Origin: Gastracanthus pulcherrimus | Lineage: Eukaryota; Arthropoda; Insecta; Hymenoptera; Pteromalidae | DNA length: 64,000 nucleotides | NCBI GenBank assembly: GCA_949152435.1 | Contig: OX424575.1 | Location: forward strand, 44,312,269-44,376,268 | Direction of reading: 5' to 3' | Shown: in pieces, positions 48,571 to 59,220 of the stretch | Numbering within the stretch: the stretch's first letter is position 1 | Layout of the letters: every line of letters starts with the position of its first letter | The notes under the pieces: generated by a model | The model's database searches: none | What the model was told of the DNA's origin: nothing | Seen by the model: the letters and a program-made list of their open reading frames with translations, nothing else | Translations under genes and position numbers: made by a program

Positions 48571-50062
48571 TAAAAAAACCGCTGCCAGTTCATTGGCACT
48601 TAGTTTCCTCAACCTAAACTAATTGTTCCAATATAAAATTCTTTGTTCTAATAAATTAATTTTAAATTGCGATATCTCTTTCTAAATAATACCACAAAAA
48701 GGATTTGTTTCGTTATCATAAGGTTTGGCAAACATAATTTTTTACTAAAATTACAGAACGATTCGCAATAATCTTCATCACAGCAATTTTTTCTCTGTAC
48801 GCAATTGATTAAAATTATTTAAATATTTAAATTATCTGTAATCAGATGTTAGTACGTTCATTCACTGAGTTCCTATTATCTCAAATATTTTAAACGATTT
48901 GCCATTATAGATTTCCGAAATATAACCATGTAAACGCAATATGACTTTTTTCGTGTATAACAAAAGAAGGAAAAGAGCCTATCTAAAATGTATGGTTGTA
49001 ATAAAGGATAGATAATTGTATGCTCTGTTTAATGCATTTGCACTAAATTGATCATAATATTTCTAACATACCAAAAATCGAAAACCAAAATTCAAAAATA
49101 CAAAATTCGAAAAATTGTTATAAATAATAAACGAGTCGATGAATCTTTAAATTTCTTTTTAATTTCGAATCTTTATTGAAAAACAAAAAAAAATTACTCC
49201 TGTTTGGTAAAAAAATACCGTCCCATTCCCGAGATATACTCGATAGAAAAAATATTTTCAAAAACACATAACCTCAAATATCTCGAAATATAAAGGGCGT
49301 TGTGATCTGGGTTTACAACTCGTTTAAGAGATACTAAAGAGCTACCGTTTTGGAAAGTTTCAGATCAAATACTGCCGATTTACTCCAGAATTCGATACAG
49401 AATAAAAATCGATTTTTTGTATAAAAAGATGTTTCACTCTTCAAAAGAAAATGATAAAACCTCAAATATTTTACAGAATATTCTTCTCTATATTCCTAAT
49501 TATCTTAATATTTTTCAAAAAATGTCCTTCTTATATTTCACAGACATAACTGTTTGATAACAAAATGACGATTTCGTGAATAACAAAACAAGGGAATAGC
49601 TTATTCAAAATTTCGGGTAGAAAAAGATAACTAATTTTATGCTCTTTCAAACGCACATTACTCAATCGATAATATTATTTGTACGGTATCAAAAACCCCA
49701 AGAGACTAAAACTCAAAAATAGAAAAACCGCTAAAAAACAAAAACTAATCGAAAAATAAAAAAAAAATTTTTGAGCCACCGTCATTAAAGGGAAACAAAA
49801 AAATGGGCCCCGAAACATTAATTTTCATTGTGGATATTCAGAGTAAAGTTCATTCACATCCATACACACGCACACACACACACAGACACACACACAGCAC
49901 GTACGCACGCACGCACGCACACATATACAAATACATATATACAACAGATATTTTCTAAAGATAATGTATTTTGATTCCCAGTATCTCAAAACATGTTCCT
50001 AACATGTTTTTGGCAAAACTTTTTTTTTACCATCAGAAAGCTTCCTCTATGCGGAACCAAAA
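48571..50062 (+). mobile_element. dispersed repeat family A, copy 5 (most complete)
   Basis: About 1.5 kb. It starts AAAAAACCGCTGCCAGTTCA, TTGGCACTTAGTTTCCTCAA and ends with the hairpin AAGCTTCCTCTATGCGGAACC near 50,062. The internal duplicate block (TTTCGTG(T/A)ATAACAAAA...TATGCTCT) occurs at about 48,945 and 49,575. The CA tract lies at 49,861-49,922, followed by the 3' block TAATGTATTTTGATTCCCAG, TCTCAAAACATGTTCCTAAC. There is no terminal inverted repeat and no coding frame. Non-TIR ends plus a 3' hairpin and internal microsatellite recall short non-autonomous Helitron/DINE-type elements, but the usual CTRR end is not visible. Confidence 0.65.
49861..49922 (+). repeat. (CA)n-rich microsatellite in family A copy 5
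   Basis: A CA tract with CAGCACGTACGCACGCACG interruptions. Confidence 0.85.
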
Positions 50063-50064
50063 GT

Positions 50065-50655
50065 TATTTCTTTGTATATTGTTTAAATTTGAATATCAAA
50101 ATTTATGTGCGTAATGTTAAAAGTTAATTTTTAGATTCGAATAAAATATTTTTGCCCTCCCATTCAATGTTTTCTCACCAAATGTCCCAACACACTCCTC
50201 AGTGAAGTAGAAAGTTCGATGATTTTGTTTCTTACATTCAAATTGAACGTCGGCACGAATCGCGCGAAAACAAGAACACCCACGTGTTCTATAAGTCGCG
50301 ACACTTGGCCTATACGACGAAATATGCCGTCTCAAAGATACACGGGATTTGTATTTTCGAACGCGATCTGGACAGCGACGCTGAGTCACGGACTTTGTGT
50401 ATGTAGGGTGACACTGCCTTTGTGTGCTGGAATAAGTTTTTTCTCTAAGTTTTTGCATTGGGTTTACTTATGGGTGAGGTGGTTCTTTGTAAGTACAGAT
50501 TGAATCGGGTAAAAGCTATTCTAACTTTGTTGAAATATTGTTTAAGGAGGATTGAACTGTTAAATACCTATTTTTTGAGAATGAGCATCATAGTTTTGTA
50601 ACCGATTCAAAAAAAACAACATTTATTTAAATAATTCATTATACCTATTTTTAAT
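50065..50655. other. noncoding DNA with a mildly GC-rich patch
   Basis: At about 50,230-50,460 GC is raised, with overlapping open frames on both strands (113 and 94 residues) that lack convincing protein character. A candidate regulatory patch; nothing firm. Confidence 0.3.
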
Positions 50656-50661
50656 TCGTAT

Positions 50662-51211
<550 letters not shown>

Positions 51212-51907
51212 GGGATCACATATACCTTAAAATAAAAAAATATTAAAATTATGCCAAATTAGTTTTAAAATTGTTATTATTATTTATAAAAAATTGTTAA
51301 ATTATTATAACTATTTAATCATGTTTCGAAACTAATATAAGATGTTAGTAAACGTATATTAAAGTCTACCCAGGCTTGGTAACCCATCAGTCGATGACTC
51401 GCCTCCAAATGCTAAAATCATTACAGTTGTAAAGTCTCTCAAGTAATTTTCATACCGCCACTAAATTTAAAGAATTTGAGATATTTTCTTAAAATAGTCC
51501 TTTTTACTAATTTTGATTAAATTTTTTAATGAATTATTTATGTATTTTTAAACATTTATAAGGTTTAAAGTAAGACAATATCTATATTTATTTTTAATTT
51601 TGCTACTGAAGGTAGTAAGTATAAATGTGTTTAAGAACCTTACCAAATTTTTTCACGTCAATCCGATCAAAATTATTTGAGATACTTTACGACAACTGGT
51701 TTTTGTATTCGAATAGGAGTTATCGAGTGATGCTTACCAAGTCTGGCACTGGATTGGCTTATAATGCACTTTTACCAATGGTTATTAGTTTCAAAACATG
51801 ATTTAATAATGTAATAATTTAATTAATTTTCTATATGTAATAATAACAATTTTGCAACTTATTTGGCATCATTTAATAGTTTTCTATTTTAAAATGTACA
51901 TAGCCCC
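51212..51907. mobile_element. TTAA-flanked element with long terminal inverted repeats, 696 bp
   Basis: TTAA at 51,208-51,211 and 51,908-51,911 flank the unit. The left end GGGATCACATATACCTTAAA is matched by the reverse complement of the right end, GGGGCTATGTACATTTTAAA. The similarity continues inward for roughly 190-230 nt (ATGCCAAAT(T/A)AGTT, AAAATTGTTATTATTA, AATCATGTTT(C/T)GAAACTAAT, CTTGGTAA). There is no coding sequence. TTAA target duplication points to the piggyBac or Kolobok groups; the end sequence does not decide between them. Confidence 0.7.
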
Positions 51908-51911
51908 TTAA

Positions 51912-52494
51912 AGGTAATTGAGAAGCTAAGTAGCACTTTTTAAAACCATCATTTAAGAAGAAATTAATAGAAATTCATTTAAAATAAAACATCACGCAAA
52001 ATCATCAAAGTTTGTTTCTTCGTATCACTTAGCAATCTCTCATGCGATAATTATAGAAATCGGAGAAATGGAGATTTCTCATACTACTCGGCAAAATGTA
52101 CCATACTGCTTTAGAAAATATACACAAGTTAAATTTAACATAAACTTGTAATATTTTTGATTTACTACTTGTTACCATTATGCACTAAAAAGCGATAATA
52201 ATGAAAATAAGAAAATGATTAAATTTTTAATACACAGTAGTCAACATTTTTCATTGCTTACTAAACTGCTAGGTATTTGAATGTATAAGTTCTGATGTAT
52301 GTGTATATGGTCTTGTATAGCGAAAATACTCATTTTCGCTACCTTTTATTTTCGGTAGCGAAAATGAGTATTTTCGGTACCCCTTATTTATTTTTGCTCT
52401 ATTTCCTTTATAAAATGGACGACTCGAAAAACTCTATTCTCAATCCACTTTGTAGACGACAAAGAATGGCCTTCTTTATGCACTTGTTATAAAA
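51912..52494. other. noncoding DNA with a perfect 23-bp hairpin
   Basis: 52,321-52,343 and 52,354-52,376 are exact reverse complements (CGAAAATACTCATTTTCGCT + ACC) around a 10-nt loop. Otherwise no feature. Confidence 0.6.
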
Positions 52495-52562
52495 AATACG
52501 ATACGCAACTTGGGGCAACAGGGTATTTATTCATTTTCGCCCCAGTTGCGTAATATACTATT
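52495..52562. mobile_element. short element of the AGTATATTA-ended family
   Basis: ACGATACGCAACTTGGGGCA pairs with CGCCCCAGTTGCGTAATATA, and the right end is GTAATATACTATTAAAA. It lies directly against family A copy 6. Confidence 0.45.
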
Positions 52563-53237
52563 AAAAAAAACGAGTAGATGAATCTTTAAATTTCTTTTTA
52601 TTTTTTAGTTTTCAGTAAAAATCGAAAAAAATTAGCCCGGTTTGGTAAAAAAATGACCGTGCCATTCTCGAGATATAAGCGATCAAAAAAAATTTTTAAA
52701 AATATATAACCTGAAATATCTTGAAATATAAAGGTCGTTGTGATCTGGGCAAATAACTCTTTCAACAGATAGTAAAAAGCTACCGTTTTGGAAAGTTTCA
52801 GATCAAATGATGCCGATTTACTCCAGTATTCGTAGCTGACTAAAAATCGATTTTTTTTACAAAAAGATTTTTTTCCCTTCAAAAGAAAATGACGAGTCTC
52901 AAATTTTTTACAGATTATTCTTCACCATATACCTAATTATTCAATTAAAAAAAAAATTTCTTTCTTATATTTCACAGATATAACCGTTTGAAAAAAAGGA
53001 CGATTTCGTGAATAACAAAACTAAGGAAATAGATTGTTTAAAATTTAGGTCGAAAAACATAGGTAATTTTATGCTCTTTCAAATGCATTATTACTCAATC
53101 GATGATATTATTTTTAAGGTATCAAAAAACCCGAAAAATTAAAACTCAAAAATAAAAAAACGGCTAAAAAACAAAAACGCATGTTTTTAGCAAAACTTTT
53201 CTTTTACCATTATAGAGCTTCCTCTATGAGGAAGCAA
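52563..53237 (+). mobile_element. dispersed repeat family A, copy 6 (5' truncated, no microsatellite)
   Basis: Shares CGAGTAGATGAATCTTTAAA, TTCTCGAGATATAAGCGATC, TGATCTGGGCAAATAACTC and ACTCCAGTATTCG with copy 5, and ends GCTTCCTCTATGAGGAAGCA at 53,213-53,235, a perfect hairpin. The CA tract and its flanks are missing: sequence jumps from CAAAAACGCA to TGTTTTTAGCAAAAC, an internal deletion across the microsatellite. Confidence 0.65.
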
Positions 53238-53506
53238 AAAATTTTAATATATTTTTTTAGTAGTAAAACGAAAAATTTTTCAGCCTAAATGGTTAAAGGG
53301 TGGTCATTTTGTTAATGTCAAGAAAAGAATTTTACATCTATTTATGTTAAATTTGATATCCTAAAAGGTTCACAAACATTCTACAAAATTTTTCTTTTTT
53401 ATAATAAACTCATAAAAGTATTATATTTTTTAGTCTTTTGCACGACCCACTCCCTTTAATTAATACATTGAAGGATTGTGGATATATTCAATTATGCAAT
53501 TAAAAC

Positions 53507-53890
53507 AAATAATTCAAATTCTAGCATTCGAAATATTTCTAAATAGCATTGTTCAAAATAATTAACGGAAAAAAGTTATTTGGGTCAACGACCTAAAATC
53601 GGTTGCCAAAGACCTACGAAATATATAACAGTCTTGAAAATATTTCACGAAATTCTTTATGATATGCTTATAGTTTAAATGCATTAAAGGTTTTAGTCAA
53701 ATAATTCAAATTCTAGCATTCAATATATTTCTAAATAGTATTGTGCAAAATAATTAACGGAAAAAATCTATTTGGGTCAACGACCAAAAATCGGTTGCTA
53801 AAGACCTACGAAATATATAACAGTCTTGAAAATATTTCACGAAATTCTTGATGATATGCTTATAGTTTAAATGCATTAAAGGTTTTAGTC
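53507..53890 (+). repeat. tandem duplication, 192-bp unit x2
   Basis: Unit 1 (53,507-53,698) and unit 2 (53,699-53,890) both run from AAATAATTCAAATTCTAGC to GCATTAAAGGTTTTAGTC. They differ at roughly ten positions. There is no coding frame. The event is relatively recent but not brand new. Confidence 0.85.
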
Positions 53891-53945
53891 AACGTCAACA
53901 ATCATAAATTAAAGTAATATAAACTAACGTAAATTATTTCTAACT

Positions 53946-53955
53946 AATATATATA

Positions 53956-53992
<37 letters not shown>
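53946..53992 (+). repeat. (TA)n microsatellite
   Basis: About 45 bp of TA with one CTA interruption. Confidence 0.9.
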
Positions 53993-53995
<3 letters not shown>

Positions 53996-53999
53996 TCTA

Positions 54000-54310
54000 A
54001 TTTTAATTTCAAAATCTTTCTCTGCATCGATAACAGTTTTGAAATTCTGTCGCTCCAAGCCACATCAATTTTAGCCACTGAAGAAAAGCTCGTCGCATCT
54101 CGAATCGCGCCATCGAATAACAATTCCGCGGCGCGCAAACGATGCATTTTCACCGGGGCTATAAGCAGGTGATAAAAAAGTAAAAAGGAGCGAATAACAG
54201 GCATCCCTCTCGTGAATTATGCAAAGGGCATTCGCATTTTCTGGAGCACGGCCACATCGCTTCTCGACAAAACCTCGCGGCGACGCGGTGACTTGAAGCG
54301 TAATTGTGTA
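54000..54310. promoter_or_regulatory. GC-moderate patch, candidate regulatory element
   Basis: Composition changes abruptly to balanced sequence with CGCGGCGCGC, GCAAACGATGCATTTTCACC and CTCGCGGCGACGCGG. Two overlapping minus-strand frames of 80-86 residues are not convincing as protein. The profile fits a conserved noncoding element, which comparison with related species would show. Confidence 0.3.
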
Positions 54311-55053
54311 CATGGAGCAGTTTATGTTAAATGCGTTATTTCCTTAAAATTTTGTTATTATTAATTTTGTTATGTATACATATGAGAAATTCTACAGAAA
54401 ATCAGAAGCAACTCGACTGAAAGTAAATACCTTTTTTTTAGTGCACACCTTTTAGATCAGAGTTTTCCGAATGTTTTTAGTGTTCTAAATACGAGAGAAA
54501 TAGTGACATTGATTTTCCTGGATTCTTATTCAGTAACGAATTTTATGCCGAATTTAGCGTATGGATTTTGATAATCGTTAAATAATACCGATGATAGGAC
54601 CTTTTTACCAGCTAACGAACGCTTAACGCTTAAGTTCATGTATTAAAATCATAGTCTTAGTTTTTAGTCTTTTTTGTGAAGTAACGAGTGCTTCAATGCA
54701 TACTCAATGATCATTTATTTAAATTAAATATGCTAAGCGATATGTGAATTTCTTGCATTGCATATGCTTTATCTTTTACAACGATTCTGCCGAGCGCTGA
54801 AATTACATTTTTCAGCGTTAAAGCCCGATTAACGCATGCGTTAAGGTTATTGATTAAGACTCCTCTGCCAAGTTTAATCTACTTTGCTATTACTGTTGTA
54901 GATATAATGGCGATTTCGAGCTTTCTATTTGAGAAAGCAAAAACTTCGAAAACGCTCATTAAGAATTATAATAGTGTATTTATTTAAATTAATTATTATA
55001 TTTTTGTGATTTACGGTTTTGTATTGTACTTCTAAATGAAAACGATACACTTA
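54311..55053. other. AT-rich noncoding DNA
   Basis: A loose inverted relation exists between AACGCTTAACGCTTAAG (about 54,617) and TTAACGCATGCGTTAAGG (about 54,832). Nothing firm. Confidence 0.4.
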
Positions 55054-55299
55054 GACGTAAAGGATCACACACACATATAATGAAAAATTGGCTACCCATC
55101 AAATTGACTGAAAATGCAATACAGTATATTTAATGTTTTACTGATCAAAAGTTCTAATTGAACCTGAGATCCAAGAATCGCCCGTTATTAACATCATTGA
55201 GACTTTTGATCAGGAGAACATTAAATATAATGTATTGCATTTTCAGTCAATTCAACGAATAGCCAATTTCTCATTATGTGTGTACGTGGTCCTTTCACT
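55054..55299. mobile_element. foldback MITE with arms of about 100 bp
   Basis: The left arm (55,054-55,155) contains AAAGGATCAC, AATTGGCTACC, AATTGACTGAAAATGCAATA, TATATTTAATGTT and CTGATCAAAAGT. The right arm (55,199-55,299) is its inverted copy with scattered differences and ends GTGTGTACGTGGTCCTTTCA. The spacer is about 43 nt. No coding sequence. Confidence 0.75.
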
Positions 55300-56171
55300 A
55301 GTTTATTGAGAAACTAAATAATTTTAGCAATATTTTGAATATAGATCCTTATATAAATGCCTCACTGACATAAATTTATTGATATTCAAATATTACAGCA
55401 ATTATGCGAAAAAATGACAAAATTTTCATTAAATCTAAAACGGTAATAGCTCCGTATATCAAACTGAGCACGAAAAAATCATTTGTTTACTATTTTTCCA
55501 ATACTTAGACACCTACAAACATTCAGAGAAATTTGTCCTGAATGTTGTACATTAAAAAAATGTTATTTATCTTCTAATCAAGTTGTTTTCGATTTTCCGT
55601 AGAATTGCTCCTATTTAAATATTTAGATATTATATCTAAAGAATATATTGTGAAAATTAAATTAACTGTTGTTGTCACAAAAGTAATTATTACAACTAAA
55701 AATTTTACATAACTGTTTTAAGTTTTTTTATTTTTTTTTAATTTATCAAAAGCGTGAAAAATATTTCTTTTAAAATATGTTTGAAGTTTCAAAGGTGTTT
55801 AAATGTGAGTAACAGTTTGAACTACATATTTGTCTTATGATTGAATAGTAACATTACTCATTTTTTCAAATGCCTTACATTTTTATGTTTTAAGAATTTT
55901 TCATGCTAAGATGATATTTCGATGAAGTTACATATTTTTCATTTCTTATATTTTTCTATTATAATTATTATAAACGTTAGATATTGCAATACAATTCTTA
56001 ATTTGTTTTAATTTGAATTATTCTTTTCTTTTTAAATTTGCTCAAATTCTTTTCTCTAATGATAAGGTTTGTTTTTTACCAAAGTCGGTAATATTTACTA
56101 ATTCATGCTCAGTTAGTAGTCTGAAAAGTGCGCGTTGCAATTGTTGGAGATTTCTCTTGAAATTTTTCATG
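55300..56171. other. AT-rich noncoding DNA
   Basis: No supported feature. Confidence 0.5.
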
Positions 56172-56325
56172 ATGTAAGAATAGTACATTGTGTAGCGAGG
56201 GTGATGTGTGCAGCACGAGTCATAGTCGAGGGCGCCGAAGGCGACCGAGACAGAAACCTTGTGCTGCAAACACCTCACCCGAGTCTGAAATAGCTTTTCT
56301 GCCCGTGTTACACAACGTATTTTTT
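56172..56325. mobile_element. foldback element of the AGTATATTA-ended family
   Basis: AATAGTACATTGTGTAGCGA and CGTGTTACACAACGTATTTT form the outer pair; GGGTGATGTGTGCAGCACGA pairs with TGTGCTGCAAACACCTCACC. The loop carries CGAGGGCGCCGAAGGCGACC. Immediately right (56,360-56,460) another palindrome pairs ATATCCATTTTTTCCCC with GGGGAGAAATGGATATT. Confidence 0.5.
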
Positions 56326-56680
56326 TTAACAAAGGCATGATTTGGTATTTTTAAGGGTTTATAACAATATCCATTTTTTCCCCGAAACAGGTGAGAAATT
56401 TGCATTTCTTACCTGTTTTTCATTATTCAACTCTTTTTAGGGGAGAAATGGATATTTCTCAACACTATTATCAAAGTCGCTTAAAATGAGTAATTTTGTA
56501 ACCGGTTTACAGGCATGAAAAAGGGGCCATTTTATGCCTGTGTTGATAAAAAGTCTTTTAAATATTATTTTAAATTAATATTCCCTGACAAACTTGAACA
56601 ACCAATGAGGATGTATCATAGCACAGTTTGATGCACATGATGCTGCAGTAGCCAAATTATATTGGCTGCATATCTATATA

Positions 56681-57714
56681 GGGGAGACTTGCCTAGTACT
56701 GCCCTTTGCCTAGTATGGCTCCCAGCCGTTTCTCTTTTTCACTGCTAGACGAGAACCCTTAGGTATGGTAATATTCTGCATAATATAGTCCTATTAAACA
56801 TACTGCGACATCATTGCTTTAATCTCAAAGCTGCAAAATGTTCGGATAAATAGTCGTTAGGTTAATTTTAACACCTCAGTACTTATTGTGCAAATAAGTT
56901 TGTGTCTTTGTAGTAATTAATACACGATATTTAAACCTTTATCGGCTAAGACAAAATCTCGATGCCCCGATAATTCCTTGCCTACGCGCAATATTATCTA
57001 AATTAGTAAAATGTATTTTTTGCCCAGTACTGCGTGCACAACTTATGCACAGGACCTCCCATATATTATTATATATATTTTTCATAATTGAAGTTCTTTA
57101 ACCTATAACAACTTAAGTTATATTGTAAAATACTCTTGACTTTTCCATTTTATTTTTGAGCCGAAAAATGTCTACAATTGAATACGAGGGAAAATAAACG
57201 GAACATAATGTAAAAGAGCCATAAAATAACGATTGATAACTGAAATGAAATGTCACAAAGAGAATAAGAATAGTAATTCTTTTGTTTATAAAAAATGCTA
57301 AAGTACTATTCGTAATAAAAATACTATTTTCCAACATGTGAATGTGATTTTAGTTTGATTATTAATCATTTAGACAAGAAAATTCACTAAAAACTGATAG
57401 TGGGCGGTACTGGGCATAACTATTTAAAATGTGAATGTGATTTTAGTTTGATTATTAATCATTTAGACAAGAAAATTCACTAAAAACTGATAGTGGGCGG
57501 TACTGGGCATAACTATTTAAAATTGAATAAAATGATTTTTCTATTTCTATTAATAATTCATTCAAAGAATTGAAGGTAAAAAGAACTTTTGATATTCTTA
57601 AAAAAGGTCCATTCAAGGAATACATTTCGTATTTTAATTTTAATTTTCCTCTACATAATAGTAACATGTTACAGTCAAAATTTCTATGGGGAGCGGTACT
57701 AGGTACATCTCTCC
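56681..57714. mobile_element. DNA-transposon derivative, 1.03 kb, TATA-flanked, ends GGGGAGACTTGCCTAGTACTGCC-like
   Basis: The left end GGGGAGACTTGCCTAGTACT and the reverse complement of the right end, GGAGAGATGTACCTAGTACC, match with a few differences. Both are flanked by TATA (56,677-56,680 and 57,715-57,718). Subterminal copies of CCCAGTAC or GTACTGGGC occur repeatedly (about 57,020; 57,400; 57,500). No transposase frame is present. The superfamily is not decided; a 4-bp duplication and subterminal motif repeats are the usable clues. Confidence 0.65.
57336..57521 (+). repeat. perfect tandem duplication, 93-bp unit x2
   Basis: Two adjacent copies, 57,336-57,428 and 57,429-57,521, appear identical base for base, from ATGTGAATGTGATTTTAG to GGGCATAACTATTTAAA. 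Each contains one GGGCGGTACTGGGC motif. Identity implies a very recent duplication (or an assembly artefact). Confidence 0.9.
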
Positions 57715-57762
57715 TATACCTAGTAGTTCTCATGGTATTGGGATCTGACACAGAGGCGTGGA

Positions 57763-57763
<1 letters not shown>

Positions 57764-57824
<61 letters not shown>
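57764..57824 (+). repeat. (TA)n microsatellite
   Basis: About 60 bp of pure TA close to the right end of the 1.03-kb element. Confidence 0.95.
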
Positions 57825-57826
<2 letters not shown>

Positions 57827-57898
57827 AACGTAATTTCAGACTTGTATGCGCCATGTTGACGTCTCAACTGGGCCCTCTCTACATCATAAGTTTATTTA

Positions 57899-58078
57899 AG
57901 CATGAACCAGAAAGTCAGTTGGTGATCAGCCATTTTGTCCCTACTGTCAACTGCCAAAAACAAAGTTACTACAGTATTTTAAGTTTTTAACATTGGTTCA
58001 ATAGTAATTTCTTGTTTCAACAGTTAGCCTAGGGAAAATATGGCTGATGTCACCACTCTGACTATCCGGTTCATGCAC
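57899..58078. mobile_element. inverted-repeat element with arms of about 43 bp
   Basis: GCATGAACCAGAAAGTCAG + GGTGATCAGCCATTTTGTCCC on the left pairs with GGGAAAATATGGCTGATGTC + ACCACTCTGACTATCCGGTTCATGC on the right. The interior is about 90 nt. Its right edge nearly touches the next MITE. Confidence 0.6.
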
Positions 58079-58090
58079 TAATCATGCTTA

Positions 58091-58437
58091 CCTGTGTAAA
58101 CATATTAGTCTGGCATTAATCTGGCAATAGTCTGGTACCGTAAGTATGGCGGAAGTCTGTGAATAGTATACCTACTGTGAATATCGGTCGGAATCGTAAA
58201 ATATACTGTCCGATTAAACATTAGAAATATTTTTTTAAATATTGCAATCGTGATTAAAATTTAAATATTTATAAAAATGGAGACCAAATTTTAGGTTACT
58301 GCAGACTTGACAAAACGCGCTGCTTTTGTTTCGCCAATTTTGCTAAAAGTCTGGCATAGTGGCTAATGGTAGACTTCTGCCAGACTTTCGCCAGACTTCT
58401 GGTGCCAGACTATTGCCAGACTAATTCTTTTACACGG
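58091..58437. mobile_element. PIF/Harbinger-like MITE, 347 bp, TTA-flanked
   Basis: TTA at 58,088-58,090 and 58,438-58,440 flank inverted ends CCTGTGTAAACATATTAGTC and (reverse complement of right) CCGTGTAAAAGAATTAGTCT. The inverted similarity extends through GGCAATAGTCTGG, about 40 nt. The octamer AGTCTGGC or its complement GCCAGACT recurs many times in both subterminal zones. A 3-bp TTA/TAA duplication is the rule for PIF/Harbinger elements. No coding capacity. Confidence 0.7.
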
Positions 58438-58499
58438 TTAAACAAACTTAAAACGTGGCTCTAACCCGCCAGATGACGAGTGCTCGGTGTCAGATCCCA

Positions 58500-58809
58500 A
58501 TAGGCGTTAGTGCGAGTTAGAGGCATAATCGTAGGAACACGCATGCATATATATATATATAGAGCCAATAAATTTTTGGCTGCTGCAGTAGCAGCGGCAT
58601 TATATGCGCCGAGCTTTAGTGCAATATACATCTTACTCCAAACATTGGACTTCCAACGGCACTTTCAACGTCGGATGCTCCGTATGCACGTATAACTCGG
58701 GAAGTAAAGCGCCTCAGTAGAGTACAGGGGTGGGGCCTTTGGGACACACACGCGCGCGCGACTGCCGGCTATGAATAGCTCAACTCTGCTCTGTCTCTCC
58801 GCGCGCGCG

Positions 58810-58878
<69 letters not shown>

Positions 58879-59180
58879 AGAAATGAGCGAGAGTCGAACG
58901 AGAAAAGCCAACCACCGACGCAGTGCAGCAGCACGACGCCGACGCCGACGTATTACCTATATATGTGATACATGCACGTCGCAGCAGCTCTCCTCCCGCG
59001 ACGCGGCTCGTCGCAACGTCGCGGAATTGTATTGTTTTGCAGTCTAATCCGCACGCGTGGGATGAGCGAAGGAAGGAAAATTTTTATTGCCATGGCCGGA
59101 GGAGGGGAGGGGGCGACAAGCGAGTGTTTCGTAATGAAATTTCACTTGCTGCGCGCAGCGCCGGATGCGAGAACGGATTT
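58500..59180. promoter_or_regulatory. CpG island with (GA)n tract, candidate promoter
   Basis: GC- and CpG-rich throughout, with GCGCGCGCG runs either side of a GA tract. CCTCAGTAGAG near 58,703-58,713 contains an initiator-like TCAGT, and GGGACAC lies about 27 nt downstream, near but not exactly at the downstream-promoter-element position. Open frames here are composition artefacts. Confidence 0.4.
58813..58874 (+). repeat. (GA)n microsatellite
   Basis: About 60 bp of GAGAGA in the CpG island. Confidence 0.9.
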
Positions 59181-59220
59181 GCATTTTCTAAGAACTGTTG
59201 AATTGAAATGCAGTAATTAA

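Noticed and set aside
58703..58735. Initiator plus downstream promoter element at the 58.6-kb island
   Set aside because: TCAGT is present, but the DPE-like GGACA lies one base off the strict spacing, on which the element depends. Kept only as a remark.
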